DNA of 64,000 nucleotides, from positions 124,001 to 188,000 of the forward strand of contig MTSC01000011.1 of NCBI GenBank assembly GCA_002368545.1, written 5' to 3'. The DNA is from Ramichloridium luteum (lineage: Eukaryota; Ascomycota; Dothideomycetes; Mycosphaerellales; Dissoconiaceae). Shown one piece after another: positions 44,901-54,918 of the stretch. How positions within the stretch are numbered: position 1 is the first letter of the stretch; each line of letters starts with the position of its first letter. The notes beneath the pieces are model-generated. The model saw nothing but the letters and a program-made list of their open reading frames with translations. It did no database searches and was not told the origin of the DNA. A program made the position numbers and the translations under genes.

Positions 44901-45537
44901 GAGCTTCGACCCAAGCTTGACGCGATTCACAGGCCTGGCAGTCTTCACGGACGGACACCATTCCCACCGGTAGTCCTCACGCAACCGCCACGTGACTGGG
45001 CACATCGCCGTTACGCTGCCCACTTGCAAACCGGTCTGCGTGCCTGGAGAGGGTGTCATTCTGATCGATGACAGGTGGGGGGCTTTCATCACTGGTAGGT
45101 TCACCTGCAGGGATACGATAGGATACTGCATCACGGCTTGATTGCGTGTGAAAGCAAGGTAGGTCGTGTACCTGACTTCGAGGTGCCGTCATCGTTGGCA
45201 CACCTCCCTGGCCCATTGACCGAGCTTGACACGTCTTCCCGCGACTCTCGTGCATTCACCTCTTTCTTTCTTTTCTCACTTCCAATCTTTCCTCCAAACT
45301 CTTACGCATAACCTGTCTACCTACCTCAACGACGACCACCGTGTGAGATAGCTAGCTTTTGCTTCCACGAATCATCACGAAGATTTTGCGACCGCAGAGA
45401 CCAAGACCAAGAAGACCAAGCAATCACGAGCTCCATTGCTCCTTCCCGCCACAGAAACACAACAAGAAACCCCACTCACCTCATTCACACACGTGAGAGA
45501 CCAGACGTGTGCGTTTGTGCGCCCCAATCGTGGATGT
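41993..45537. other. 3.5-kb gene-free region and leader of the DUF3659 gene
   Basis: Several open frames of 100-280 codons exist on both strands but overlap each other, start at weak codons and read low-complexity Arg/Pro/His/Ser sequence, so none is called. A CAC/CAT microsatellite lies at 44552-44590. From about 45,250 the plus strand is C/T-rich, then A/C-rich up to the ATG, typical of a highly expressed fungal promoter and leader. Confidence 0.5.
44552..44590 (+). repeat. CAC/CAT trinucleotide microsatellite
   Basis: About 39 bp of CCA/TCA/CAC trinucleotide units (ACCACCATCACCACC pattern). It would encode poly-His if read, but no gene uses it. Confidence 0.7.
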
Positions 45538-48500
45538 ATGACCAGTAACTCCCACGACTACGCCTACTACTCCTTCCCGCCGACCCCCAGTCGCGCATCC
45601 TCAGTCGCTCCCCCTTCTCCTCGACCACGGAGAATCCGCAGCGCTGTGACGCGGACGACGACCGCTACCCCACGGGATCCGAACCCGCAATCGCAGCAGG
45701 AGAAATCCCAGCAACAGCAGCACCGACAACCGGAACAAGAGCAGCAGACCCGGCATCAGCCACGAAAGCTGCAAGAACGACCCACGAACAACCCTGCCCA
45801 ATCAAGTAGTTCCCTCACGACTACCACGAATTCCAACATGGCTCCTTCCCCAGCAGCGGGCGCCAAGTCCACCACCGCCGCGGCGCCGAAGACTCCGACC
45901 AAGCTTTCGCGCCGTCCGCCGGGCGCCGGCGCGACGCCGCAGACCAGCTCCGCGCGCAAGCCGGTGCCACCGCAGGTGACGCCGAACAAGCCCGCGACGA
46001 GCAGCGCGAGCAAGCCGAAAGCGGCCCCGGCGATCACCGAGGACGATGATGACGACGATGACGAGCAGCACGCCGGCCAATCGATCGAGATGAAGGACGA
46101 TGAGGAAGATGGCGAGGAGGACGACGATGACGACGAGGGCCCGCTCAGCAAGGTCCACGCCGCGAAGGGCGGTGCAGGCAAGGAGCTTGAGTCAGCGGCC
46201 CCCGAGCCGGTTGCTGATGATGACGACGACGACGAGAAGCCGCACCAGCAGCTCGAGGGCGTCGCCGAAGACGACGATGATGATGATGACGACGAAGAAG
46301 ACGAAGACGACGATGACGACAACGCCACCGAGAAGATCGGCGGCGCCGCCGAATCCGCCGACGACAACGCGACCGACGAGCTCTACGCGCAGGCCAAGGG
46401 CCAGCAGAGCAGCGGCGGCAAGCAAAAGGGCGGCCTGCTGTCCGGCGCCAAGGACCTCGCGGGCAAAGCCGGCGGACTCGCGGGCAAGACGGCCAAGGAT
46501 CCGAAGAAGGGGCTCACCGAGGCGCCCGGCGATGTCGCCGAGGGCGCCCAGGGCGCAGCGGAAGGCACCAAGGATGGCGTCGAGGATGCTGCTGTCAAGG
46601 CGAAGGACGGCGTGGAGAAGACCGCGAGCGATCCGAAGCAGGGTCTGGAAGATACTGCTGCTGGCGCCAAGGAGACCGTTGAAGACACAGCTGGCGATGT
46701 CCAGGAGACGGCCGAGGATGGCGCCGACGAGGCGCAGAAGATCGCCGGCGAGACCACGGACGAAGCCGGCGATGCTGTCGATGGCCTCAAGGACCAAGCC
46801 GAAGGCGCCACCGGCGACATCGAGCTCCCCGACGCTCCTGAAGGTCCCCCCCTCGACCTCAAAGTCCTCGATGGCCTCGAAGTGAACGAGGACGGCTACG
46901 CGTACAACTCCGACGGCACCGCCATCGGTCGTCTCACCGAAGGCGACGCCGAGGACCTCGCGGGATACCCGATCAACCACGAAGGCGAGATCCTCGACGA
47001 CGACGGCGACCTCGTCGGCCGCGTCGAGCTCGTGCCGGACGAGATCGGCCGACAACTTCGTGCCCTGCAAGAAGAGGGCGAGGAGCTGCCCGAGGGTGCC
47101 GACGACTACCTCGGCCAGCTGGACCGCGCACGCGGCGCCGCCACGGATGCGGCGGAGGATGTCGCTGACGAGGCGACCTCGCGCTTGCCCGGTGTCGCGA
47201 TCCTTGAGGGCTTGACCTGCGGCCTCGACGGCTTGATTTATGACGACGATGGAAACACCGTCGGGAAAGTCGTCGATGGCGATCCCGAGGAGCTGCAGCA
47301 TGCGACGCTCAACGACCAGGGCGAGTTCGTTGATGACGAAGGCAATGTCGTCGGCCGTGCAGAGATTCATGAGGACGCCGAGGACCTCGTCGAGCAGGGC
47401 ATCTACGCGCCGGCTGGCGAGGCCGCCGATGCTGCCGAAGACGCTGCCGAGGACGCCGCCGAGCAGGCGGAGGATGCCGCCGAAGAAGCCCAGGATGCCG
47501 CCGGAGAGGCGCAGGAGGGTGCCGAAGAAGCTGCAGAGGGCGCTGCCGAGCCAGCTGGCGAGATCGAAGACCAGCTGCCGGGCATCGAAGCCCTCGAGGG
47601 CAAGCCGCTCGACGAAGCCGGTGAGATCCGCGACGACGATGGAAACGTTCTCGGCGCCATCGAGGACGAAGAGCTTAAGCAGCAGATCGCCGAGGGCGAG
47701 ATCGACCCGGCCTCGCTGACCGTCGACGCTGAGGGCAATGTGCTCGATGCCGAAGGCAACGTGCTCGGGCAGGTCGCGGTCGCGAAGCAAGATGCGGAAG
47801 AGGCCGCTGGCGATGCCATGTCCTTGCCATTGGATCTCCGTATTCTGTCTGGCAAGAAGATTAACAAGAAGGGCCAAATCCTCGATGATGATGGCGAGCC
47901 GATCGGCGAGCTCGAGGATGGTGAGCTCAAGGACTGCACGGGCAAGAAGGTCAACGAGCAGGGAGAAGTCCTGGATAAGCAGGGTAGCGTCATCGGCCAT
48001 GTCCGCGTCGTGCCTGGTGAGGCGGCGGAGACGGCGACGCGGGAGCTGCTCGAGGAGCTCGGTGAGCTGCCTGACGAAGCCGGCGAGGCTGCTGAGGATG
48101 CCGCTGAAGGTGCCGAGCAGGCTGAGGAAGAAGTTCCTGAGCCACAGATGGAAGAGCCGGAAATCTCCATCCTCGACGGCCTCAAGGTCAACAAGAAGGG
48201 CCAAGTCCTAAACGAAGACGGCGAACCCATCGGCGAGCTGACCGCCGGAGAACTCTCCCAATGCGCCGGCAAGAAGATCAACGCCGTAGGCGAGGTGCTC
48301 GACAAGGACGGCAACGTCGTCGGACATGTCCGAACCCTGCCTGTCGAGGTTGAGGGTCCGGGCGTCTCGGTGCTCGAGGGCCTCAAGGTCAACAAGAAGG
48401 GCCAGGTCCTCAACGAGGATGGTGAACCCGTGGGCGAACTCACGGCCGGGGAGATTTCGCAGTGCGCGGGCAAGAAGATTAACAACAAGGGCGAGGTGCT

Positions 48501-51500
48501 CGATGCGGATGGCAATGTCATCGGGTCGGTGCGCACGCTGCCGGCGGAGGGCGAGGAGGCCGAGGCTGAGGAGCAACAGCCGGAAGAGGAGGATGGTGAT
48601 CAGCTGCCACCGCTCTCTGTCCTCGAAGGTCTCACGGTCAACAAGTCCGGCAAGCTGGTGGACGACAACGGCACCATCGTCGGCGAGCTCGTCGAGGGCG
48701 ACGCCAAGAAGCTTTCCAAGTCCGGTATCACCGCGGACGCAGAGGGTCAGTTCTGGGACAACAAGGGTCATGTCATCGGCCGCGCCCAGACTGTTCCCGT
48801 CGAGGACGCCGAAGAGGAAGCCCCCTTCGCAGGCCTCGAGGGTCTCAAGGTCGTCGAGGACGGCTGGGTCCAGGACGAGGCGGGCCACACTGTGGGGTAC
48901 GTCACCGAGGGAGATGCAAAGAAACTGCTCGGCCGCGCCGTGGACGAAGATGGAGATATCTTGGACAAGAAGGGCTCGGTCGTCGGTCATGCGGAGCGCT
49001 ACTCGGAGGAAGAGGCCGAAGAGAAGGCGCCCGAGGACCTGTCGTTCCTGCAGGGCAAGACGGTCACCAAGACTGGTCTCGTCATCGGCGACAATGGCGT
49101 GCCGATCGCGCGCCTGGTCGATGGCAACCCGAAGGAACTCGCCGGTAAGCAGCTCGATGAGTCCGGGCAGTTCTGGAACGATAAGGGTAAGGTCATCGGT
49201 CGCGTCGAACTCATCCCGGAAGAGGAGCGCGAACAGAAGCCGGAAGGTCCTTTCGCTGGCCTCAATGACCTGCGTGTCATTGAAGGCGGAAAGATCGCCG
49301 ACGAAGACGGAAACGTCGTCGGAAACATCGTCGAAGGTAATCCGAAGCGACTCGTTGGCTTGGCGGTCGATGAGGATGGCGATATCATCGACAAGTACGG
49401 CAACGTCAAGGGCCATGCGGAGCCGCTACCGGAAGAAGAAGAGCCAGAGCCGACGGATTATTCGATCCTTGATGGTCTCACCTTGAACAAGCAGGGTTTC
49501 CTGGTTGACGGCAACGGAACTCCGTTCGGAAAGCTCGTCGACGGAAATGCTGCCGAGCTTGCGGGCCGACAGAGCGATGAGAACGGCCAGATCTTCAATG
49601 ACAAGGGTAAGGTTGTGGGCCAGTGTGAGCCGCTGCCCGAGGAGGAGCGCATCGGCCGCCCGGAGGGTCCCTTCGCTGGTCTCCAGGGCCTTCGCGTCGT
49701 CAAGGAGGGCAAGGTCGAAGACGAAGACGGAAACGTCGTTGGTGAGGTCGTGGAGGGCAACCCCAAGCGCCTGATCGGCCTCGCTGTGGATGAAGACGGC
49801 GATATTATCGACAAGTTCGGCAACACCAAGGGACACGCCGAGCGATTGGAAGAGGAGGACGAAGAGCCGGTGGATAACAGCCTGTTGGAGGGCAAGGCGC
49901 TCAACAAGCAAGGCTACGTCGTCGATGAGAAGGGCATTCCCTTTGGCCGTCTCATCGAGGGTAACGTCAGCGAGCTCGCCGGTCGCAAGTGTGACGAGAA
50001 TGGATACATTCACGGCGACACCGGCAAGATTGTCGGCCGTTGCGAAATTCTGCCGGAGAATGAGCGGGTCGCACGTCCGGAGGGGCCGTTCGCGGGCCTG
50101 GAGGGGCTCCGTGTCGTTAAGGGCGGCAAGGTGGAGGATGCTGATGGCAACACGGTGGGCGAGATCGTCGAGGGCAACCCCAAGCGTCTGGTTGGACTCC
50201 ATGTCGACGAAGATGGGGACATCATCGACAAGTACGGCAACGTCAAGGGTCACGCCGAGCCCTGGGAGGAGGAAGAGCAGGCACCTGTTGACCTCTCGCG
50301 CCTCAGTGGCACTAAGATAAACAAGGCTGGTTTCGCAGTCGACGGCAGTGGTCAGGTCATTGGTCGTGTCGTTGAAGGCGACGTTGGTCACATGATCGGT
50401 AAGAAGGTCGATGGTGAAGGTCAGATCTGGGATGACTCCGGCAATGTTATTGGACGCTGCGAGCTCGTCACTGGCATCGACCAGCAGGAAGGTCCCTTCG
50501 CAGGCTTCGATGGCCTGCAGATCAACAAGGATGGAACAATCACGACTCCCGCAGGCGATATTGTCGGTCGCGTGACTGAGGGCGACATCAAGAAGCTGCT
50601 CGGACACACGGTTGACGAAGATGGTGACATCAACGACAAGAACGGTAACACGATCGGCCGCGCCGAGCGCTGGGAGCCGGAAGAGAAGGAGCGCCGCGCG
50701 AACCCGATGTCCGGACGCCGCGTCAATAAGGAGGGCGAGGTGCGTGACGACAACGGCGATCTCATGGGCAAGCTCACGATGGGTGACCTGGGTCACTGTG
50801 TCGGACAAGAAATCGACGACGCCGGCAATGTGGTCGACGTCGATGGCAACAAGATCGGTGAGGTCACGCTTATTGAGAACATCGACGAGGAGACCTACGA
50901 GGGCCCGACGGAGGAAGAGCTCGCCGAGGCGGCTAAGCGTGAGGAGGAACGCGAGATCGCGGCCAAGATGGGCGCGATCTGCCAGCAGACACTCGAGCGC
51001 ACGCAGCCGATTTGCAAGCAGATCACGGATTACATGGAGAAGGCGGATCGCACACCCAAGGATGAGCTCGATGAAGAAGAGCTCGTCAACCAGGTCAAGC
51101 CGCTCATCGAGGAAGGTGGCCGCATCCTGCAGGAGTGCAACGGCAGCCTGCGTGGACTCGACCCCGACGGCCGCATCGCGGCCCAGGCCAAGGGTCGCGC
51201 CGGCACCGGCGAGGCCACACCGGAGGAGTACCGCCTCGCGGAGACACTCAAGGAGCTCACCACCACCGTCGTCACCTGCATCGACAACGCCAAGAAGAAG
51301 CTGAACGACATGCCGCACGCGAAGAAGAAGCTGAACCCGCTGTGGGCGCTCATGACGCAGCCGTTGTTCCAGATCCTCGCAGCAGTCGGTCTGCTGCTCG
51401 CCGGTGTGCTCGGCCTCGTGGGCCAGCTGCTCAATGGACTCGGTCTGGGTGGCTTGGTCAATGGCCTCCTGGGTGGACTCGGCATCAATAAGCTCTTGCA

Positions 51501-51603
51501 GTCGTTCGGCCTCACGAGCGGCGATAAGGGCAAGAAAGGCTCAAATAAGAGCGCGTTGTCGTCGCTGCCGATCGTCGGTGGGTTCCTGGGCGGCAACAAG
51601 TAG
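45538..51603 (+). CDS. Giant LEA-like protein with 17 DUF3659-type repeats
   Basis: Single exon, 2021 residues, from the ATG at 45538; the frame is open for 34 codons upstream but only with a TTG, and a later ATG at 45838 is a second candidate. The N-terminal 170 residues are Gln/Ser/Thr/Pro-rich, followed by poly-Asp/Glu tracts (about 170-266). Next comes a LEA-like Lys/Ala/Glu region (about 300-430, with KDLAGKAGGLAGKTAKDPKK). Seventeen repeats fill about residues 438-1780; a typical one opens LEGLKVNKKGQVLNEDGEP and later carries GEVLDKDGNVVGHVR. After that comes a helical domain with QPICKQITDYMEKA. The tail is hydrophobic Leu/Gly-rich (LLLAGVLGLVGQLLNGLGLG). Family members are annotated 'LEA domain protein' in fungi. 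Function is unknown; stress or desiccation protection and membrane or organelle association are inferences. Confidence 0.9.
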   Translation: MTSNSHDYAYYSFPPTPSRASSVAPPSPRPRRIRSAVTRTTTATPRDPNPQSQQEKSQQQQHRQPEQEQQTRHQPRKLQERPTNNPAQSSSSLTTTTNSNMAPSPAAGAKSTTAAAPKTPTKLSRRPPGAGATPQTSSARKPVPPQVTPNKPATSSASKPKAAPAITEDDDDDDDEQHAGQSIEMKDDEEDGEEDDDDDEGPLSKVHAAKGGAGKELESAAPEPVADDDDDDEKPHQQLEGVAEDDDDDDDDEEDEDDDDDNATEKIGGAAESADDNATDELYAQAKGQQSSGGKQKGGLLSGAKDLAGKAGGLAGKTAKDPKKGLTEAPGDVAEGAQGAAEGTKDGVEDAAVKAKDGVEKTASDPKQGLEDTAAGAKETVEDTAGDVQETAEDGADEAQKIAGETTDEAGDAVDGLKDQAEGATGDIELPDAPEGPPLDLKVLDGLEVNEDGYAYNSDGTAIGRLTEGDAEDLAGYPINHEGEILDDDGDLVGRVELVPDEIGRQLRALQEEGEELPEGADDYLGQLDRARGAATDAAEDVADEATSRLPGVAILEGLTCGLDGLIYDDDGNTVGKVVDGDPEELQHATLNDQGEFVDDEGNVVGRAEIHEDAEDLVEQGIYAPAGEAADAAEDAAEDAAEQAEDAAEEAQDAAGEAQEGAEEAAEGAAEPAGEIEDQLPGIEALEGKPLDEAGEIRDDDGNVLGAIEDEELKQQIAEGEIDPASLTVDAEGNVLDAEGNVLGQVAVAKQDAEEAAGDAMSLPLDLRILSGKKINKKGQILDDDGEPIGELEDGELKDCTGKKVNEQGEVLDKQGSVIGHVRVVPGEAAETATRELLEELGELPDEAGEAAEDAAEGAEQAEEEVPEPQMEEPEISILDGLKVNKKGQVLNEDGEPIGELTAGELSQCAGKKINAVGEVLDKDGNVVGHVRTLPVEVEGPGVSVLEGLKVNKKGQVLNEDGEPVGELTAGEISQCAGKKINNKGEVLDADGNVIGSVRTLPAEGEEAEAEEQQPEEEDGDQLPPLSVLEGLTVNKSGKLVDDNGTIVGELVEGDAKKLSKSGITADAEGQFWDNKGHVIGRAQTVPVEDAEEEAPFAGLEGLKVVEDGWVQDEAGHTVGYVTEGDAKKLLGRAVDEDGDILDKKGSVVGHAERYSEEEAEEKAPEDLSFLQGKTVTKTGLVIGDNGVPIARLVDGNPKELAGKQLDESGQFWNDKGKVIGRVELIPEEEREQKPEGPFAGLNDLRVIEGGKIADEDGNVVGNIVEGNPKRLVGLAVDEDGDIIDKYGNVKGHAEPLPEEEEPEPTDYSILDGLTLNKQGFLVDGNGTPFGKLVDGNAAELAGRQSDENGQIFNDKGKVVGQCEPLPEEERIGRPEGPFAGLQGLRVVKEGKVEDEDGNVVGEVVEGNPKRLIGLAVDEDGDIIDKFGNTKGHAERLEEEDEEPVDNSLLEGKALNKQGYVVDEKGIPFGRLIEGNVSELAGRKCDENGYIHGDTGKIVGRCEILPENERVARPEGPFAGLEGLRVVKGGKVEDADGNTVGEIVEGNPKRLVGLHVDEDGDIIDKYGNVKGHAEPWEEEEQAPVDLSRLSGTKINKAGFAVDGSGQVIGRVVEGDVGHMIGKKVDGEGQIWDDSGNVIGRCELVTGIDQQEGPFAGFDGLQINKDGTITTPAGDIVGRVTEGDIKKLLGHTVDEDGDINDKNGNTIGRAERWEPEEKERRANPMSGRRVNKEGEVRDDNGDLMGKLTMGDLGHCVGQEIDDAGNVVDVDGNKIGEVTLIENIDEETYEGPTEEELAEAAKREEEREIAAKMGAICQQTLERTQPICKQITDYMEKADRTPKDELDEEELVNQVKPLIEEGGRILQECNGSLRGLDPDGRIAAQAKGRAGTGEATPEEYRLAETLKELTTTVVTCIDNAKKKLNDMPHAKKKLNPLWALMTQPLFQILAAVGLLLAGVLGLVGQLLNGLGLGGLVNGLLGGLGINKLLQSFGLTSGDKGKKGSNKSALSSLPIVGGFLGGNK

Positions 51604-52048
51604 ATGGATCAGATTGTGAAATGATGGAGCGAAGCTAGCACAGGATGGAGACGAGCACGGCAGCGAGGTATTCGGATTACAGAACAGGTCTGGTCAACTT
51701 GTGCCTGTGAGCTGGATTTCCTCGCTGCTCATGAACTTGGACGAAGAAATGCAGCTGGCGTTGGGGAGTAGAAAATATGTTGTTGGTCGCGTTGTTTTTG
51801 TACATTAGTATTTGCCTATTTGTCGCGTAATACGATTGATTTCGTTCTTAAGGTTACCGCCTTCACTATGCTGTGTCGTGTTGATGATTATTGTTCGCCT
51901 ACAAAGTCCCTGCAGATGTGACGAGGTCGAACTTGCTTCGCCCCGCTGGAAGCCACAACACGCAAGGGATGTTGCAAGCAATGATCGAGCCGTAAACAAG
52001 AGACTTTCAGAACGTCACGGCTGGATCTAGAGAATATCTCGTGATGCC
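51604..52048. other. Intergenic region without recognisable gene
   Basis: 445 bp between the DUF3659 gene stop and PPE1. T-rich sequence near 51,770-51,850 probably serves 3' end formation. Nothing else is seen. Confidence 0.5.
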
Positions 52049-53218
52049 ATGTCCGATCTTCTCAAGCAGAGCGTGCAGGGCCCGCTTGTGCGGCCACGAC
52101 CAACGCCAATCGCAACTCCAACGTTGAACGAAGTGGACGACAGTTCCTCGTCCGATTCGTCCGCTTCTTCCGCCGCCAGTATCGCTACCGTTCGGCCATC
52201 GTCACGAGAACAGCCCGCTCCGGATAGCCACTGGACCAAGTACTTCGACCAAGAGCTGTGCCTTGAGCACAAGACCGACCAGGTAGACGCAAAATATCAT
52301 GTCTACCTGACCGCGCCGGCCAATCCGGCCAAAGGCCCCTTGTTCATCTGCCACCACGGCGCCGGCGCTTCTGGTCTCTCATTCGCCGTCTTCGCTCAAG
52401 AACTTCGCACTCGCCTGCCCGACGCTGGTATCCTCAGCCTCGAGGCCCGCGGCCATGGCTCAGTCGTCACAGACGCCACCACTGGCGCCGAGATCACGGA
52501 TTACAGCCTCACGACACTGACCGCAGACGCGGAGCAGATGATCCGACTGACTGCGGCTCACCTCAACTGGCCCATTCAATCTCTCCCACCGAGCGTGCTC
52601 GTCGGCCACAGCCTCGGTGGCGCCGTGGTCGCCACCCTCGCCGCCGAGCACTGGAAGCTCTGGGGCGCGCAGCTAATCGGCTACAGCGTGCTCGACGTCG
52701 TCGAGGGTTCCGCACTCGAGGCGCTGTCACACATGCGCACGTACCTCGCCTCGCGGCCGCGCGTGTTTGCCAGCGACGAGGAGGCCGTCACCTGGCATAC
52801 ACGCTCACGGACGCTGCGGGATCCCCGGAGCGCGGCGGTCAGTGTGCCGAGTCTGCTGGTTCCCGCTGCGACTCCGCCCGCGGCGCCGGGTTCGCGGACC
52901 TGGCGGACGGATCTCGCGGCGACGGCGCCGTGGTGGGAGGGCTGGTTCGTTGGACTCAGTAAGAAGTTTTTGACGGGCAAGGGCGCGAAGCAGTTGATTC
53001 TCGCGGGCACGGATCGGTTGGATCGCGAGCTGATGATCGGGCAGATGCAGGGGAAGTTTCAGTTGGTCGTCTTGCCGGAAGCGGGTCACTTTGTGCAGGA
53101 GGATGTGCCGACAAAGACGGCAGAGTTGTTGGTGGAGTTCTTCCGAAGGAATGATCGCAGTCAGATGGTGTTGCCGCCGAAGGTGAGTGAGCTGCTTGCG
53201 CAGGGAAAGAAAGTGTGA
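52049..53218 (+). CDS. PPE1: Protein phosphatase methylesterase 1
   Basis: Single exon, 389 residues. The alpha/beta-hydrolase core is complete: oxyanion-side CHHGAGASGLSFAVFA, the nucleophile elbow VLVGHSLGGAVVATLAA (serine near residue 193), and the closing histidine in LPEAGHFVQED. The motif YSVLDVVEGSALEAL is typical of PME-1 and carries the conserved aspartate region. A serine-rich N-terminal extension (about 28-55) is common in fungi. The enzyme removes the methyl ester from the C-terminal leucine of the PP2A catalytic subunit and so controls holoenzyme assembly. The gene converges with UTP23, leaving 216 bp. Confidence 0.95.
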   Translation: MSDLLKQSVQGPLVRPRPTPIATPTLNEVDDSSSSDSSASSAASIATVRPSSREQPAPDSHWTKYFDQELCLEHKTDQVDAKYHVYLTAPANPAKGPLFICHHGAGASGLSFAVFAQELRTRLPDAGILSLEARGHGSVVTDATTGAEITDYSLTTLTADAEQMIRLTAAHLNWPIQSLPPSVLVGHSLGGAVVATLAAEHWKLWGAQLIGYSVLDVVEGSALEALSHMRTYLASRPRVFASDEEAVTWHTRSRTLRDPRSAAVSVPSLLVPAATPPAAPGSRTWRTDLAATAPWWEGWFVGLSKKFLTGKGAKQLILAGTDRLDRELMIGQMQGKFQLVVLPEAGHFVQEDVPTKTAELLVEFFRRNDRSQMVLPPKVSELLAQGKKV

Positions 53219-53434
53219 TCTTTAGAATGGAGCCCTTCATGCTTGGAGAATGGGAATACAGATATACACAGGCTAGAGATTGATTGAAGGATGAGGCCAG
53301 TTACTGAAGGAACCCGTACTGAAGCAGTAGAGGCAATGCCAAATATCGATTGTTCATTCCCAACGCCGTCATGATGGAGGGACCACCCTCTCAATGCCTA
53401 TCTATACATGATTGTCACGAAGAAAAATACGCAA

Positions 53435-54364
53435 TCAGTCTTCCGCCTCGCCATCGTCCATGTTTTCGTGAGCTGCCTTCTCATTCGCATCTTTCGGCTT
53501 TCTCTTCCGCTTGCGCTTCCGTGTACCTTCTAAAACATCACCAGCACCCTCATTGCCACTGTATGCACCATCAACATCCTCACCGTTTGCAGACTCTGCC
53601 GACTTCGCCGGTCTATGTGCCGAACTCTCCCCGTTTTGTGCAGGTTTCGTGGATGATTGGGGCTTCTTCGCCTTCTTGACGCTCAACGGGTTCGGACCCT
53701 TTGGACCGCGGGCCTTCTTTTTCTTAGGCGTCGCCGAAGCACCGTCAGCGTCGCCCGCAGCATCATCGTCATCCTCTTCTCGTTTCCGCTTTTTTGCACT
53801 GCTATCTCCTCCACGTCGGGTCTTCAGCCCAGCCCGAATCTTTTCCTTCTCATCCCGCTCGCGCGCGAGCTCCGTCTTGCCTCCCATCGGTTCCAAGATC
53901 ATGACGCTGCGCGCAACGTAGATCAAAGGCACGCCGGCAACCTGCGATCGCAGATACTGCCGTACTGAGGTGTCTTGCGTCGCAACCACGTATCTGTGCT
54001 TGTTCGTGCCGGACTCCTTCGGGTCAATGACCGACTTCATGCATTCCAGCTCGCTCAACGGCTCCTCCAGCTCATGGTGCCCACATCTTCGGCGCTCAGC
54101 CTGCTTCGCGACCGCGATCCATTCGTCCTTCTCGGCCTGCGGTGCCGTGCTGGTGTAGAGTTGCCGGATGCAGCATTGCGTGATCATGGGCTTGATGTTG
54201 CCGTGTACGGTATTCTCGAGCATGGAGCCGAGGCGCATCTTACACCGCGCGGCATCCTGGATGATCGTGCTCGAGAGGAGGATTTGGTAAGGTTCGCGGA
54301 AGCCAAAGGTGAGCCCATACTGGTGCATGAGCTTGCGGTACTGCTTGGAGCGTTTGCCGCGCAT
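53435..54364 (-). CDS. UTP23: rRNA-processing protein UTP23
   Basis: Single exon, 309 residues, opening MRGKRSKQYRKLMHQYGLTF as in fungal Utp23. A degenerate PIN-like domain covers about residues 20-170. It has the zinc-binding Cys/His set (CC in QCCIRQLY, CGHH, ELEC) and the closing block YVVATQDTSVRQYLRSQVAG then VPLIYVARSVMILEP. The C-terminal 130 residues are basic and disordered, with several nucleolar-type clusters (KKRKREE, RKRKRKRKPK). Utp23 belongs to the small-subunit processome and releases the snR30 snoRNA. The gene is divergent from the DUF726 gene. Confidence 0.93.
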   Translation of the reverse strand: MRGKRSKQYRKLMHQYGLTFGFREPYQILLSSTIIQDAARCKMRLGSMLENTVHGNIKPMITQCCIRQLYTSTAPQAEKDEWIAVAKQAERRRCGHHELEEPLSELECMKSVIDPKESGTNKHRYVVATQDTSVRQYLRSQVAGVPLIYVARSVMILEPMGGKTELARERDEKEKIRAGLKTRRGGDSSAKKRKREEDDDDAAGDADGASATPKKKKARGPKGPNPLSVKKAKKPQSSTKPAQNGESSAHRPAKSAESANGEDVDGAYSGNEGAGDVLEGTRKRKRKRKPKDANEKAAHENMDDGEAED

Positions 54365-54918
54365 GCTGGCGGTAGTGTCGCACTATCGGCGACGTCGTTG
54401 AATCGGCCAGTCCAGAAGGAAAAAGAGTGTCGCCAGCAATAGAAGAAATCTGAAGCCGAGACAGTCTCAAAGAATTGTTCTTCAGAAAGCACGTGCCACG
54501 GGCGTTTTCTTCGCAGCTCGTCACAGACCCTGGATGCGGCTGCGATTTTTTTGGGTGAAAGATTTCCCTCGCGTGGCTTGTGGCAGGGGTTTGCGTGACG
54601 GGCAGGCAGGCGGCGCTTTTTGCGGGGGATCAGCCACACATACAGCGAGGGAGTGTGCCACACGCAATCTGCCCGCCGGGCCACTGACGATCCTCAAACG
54701 GAATCCCGCTTTCCCTGCCTCCAGGTAGCACATCGTGCGATCGCGTGCGCCGCAACATACCATACGGCGAGGTTCGGGAAACGTTGCAAAATCTTTGGCT
54801 GTCCACGAAAAGGAACTACTCACTCAGAGAACACTATTATTGGAAGACTGTCCGTGGAAGCCGGCATGATTTACTTATTCGACACCGCCTCTCAATGAAG
54901 ATATACTAATCGCGCAGC
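54365..54918. promoter_or_regulatory. Divergent promoter region between UTP23 and the DUF726 gene
   Basis: 554 bp with no supportable gene or known site. Confidence 0.5.

Noticed and set aside
46192..51318. Three very long antisense frames (670, 402 and 630 codons, same register) opposite the DUF3659 gene
   Set aside because: They arise because the sense gene almost never uses TTA, CTA or TCA codons. The antisense translation is biased shadow sequence with no domains.
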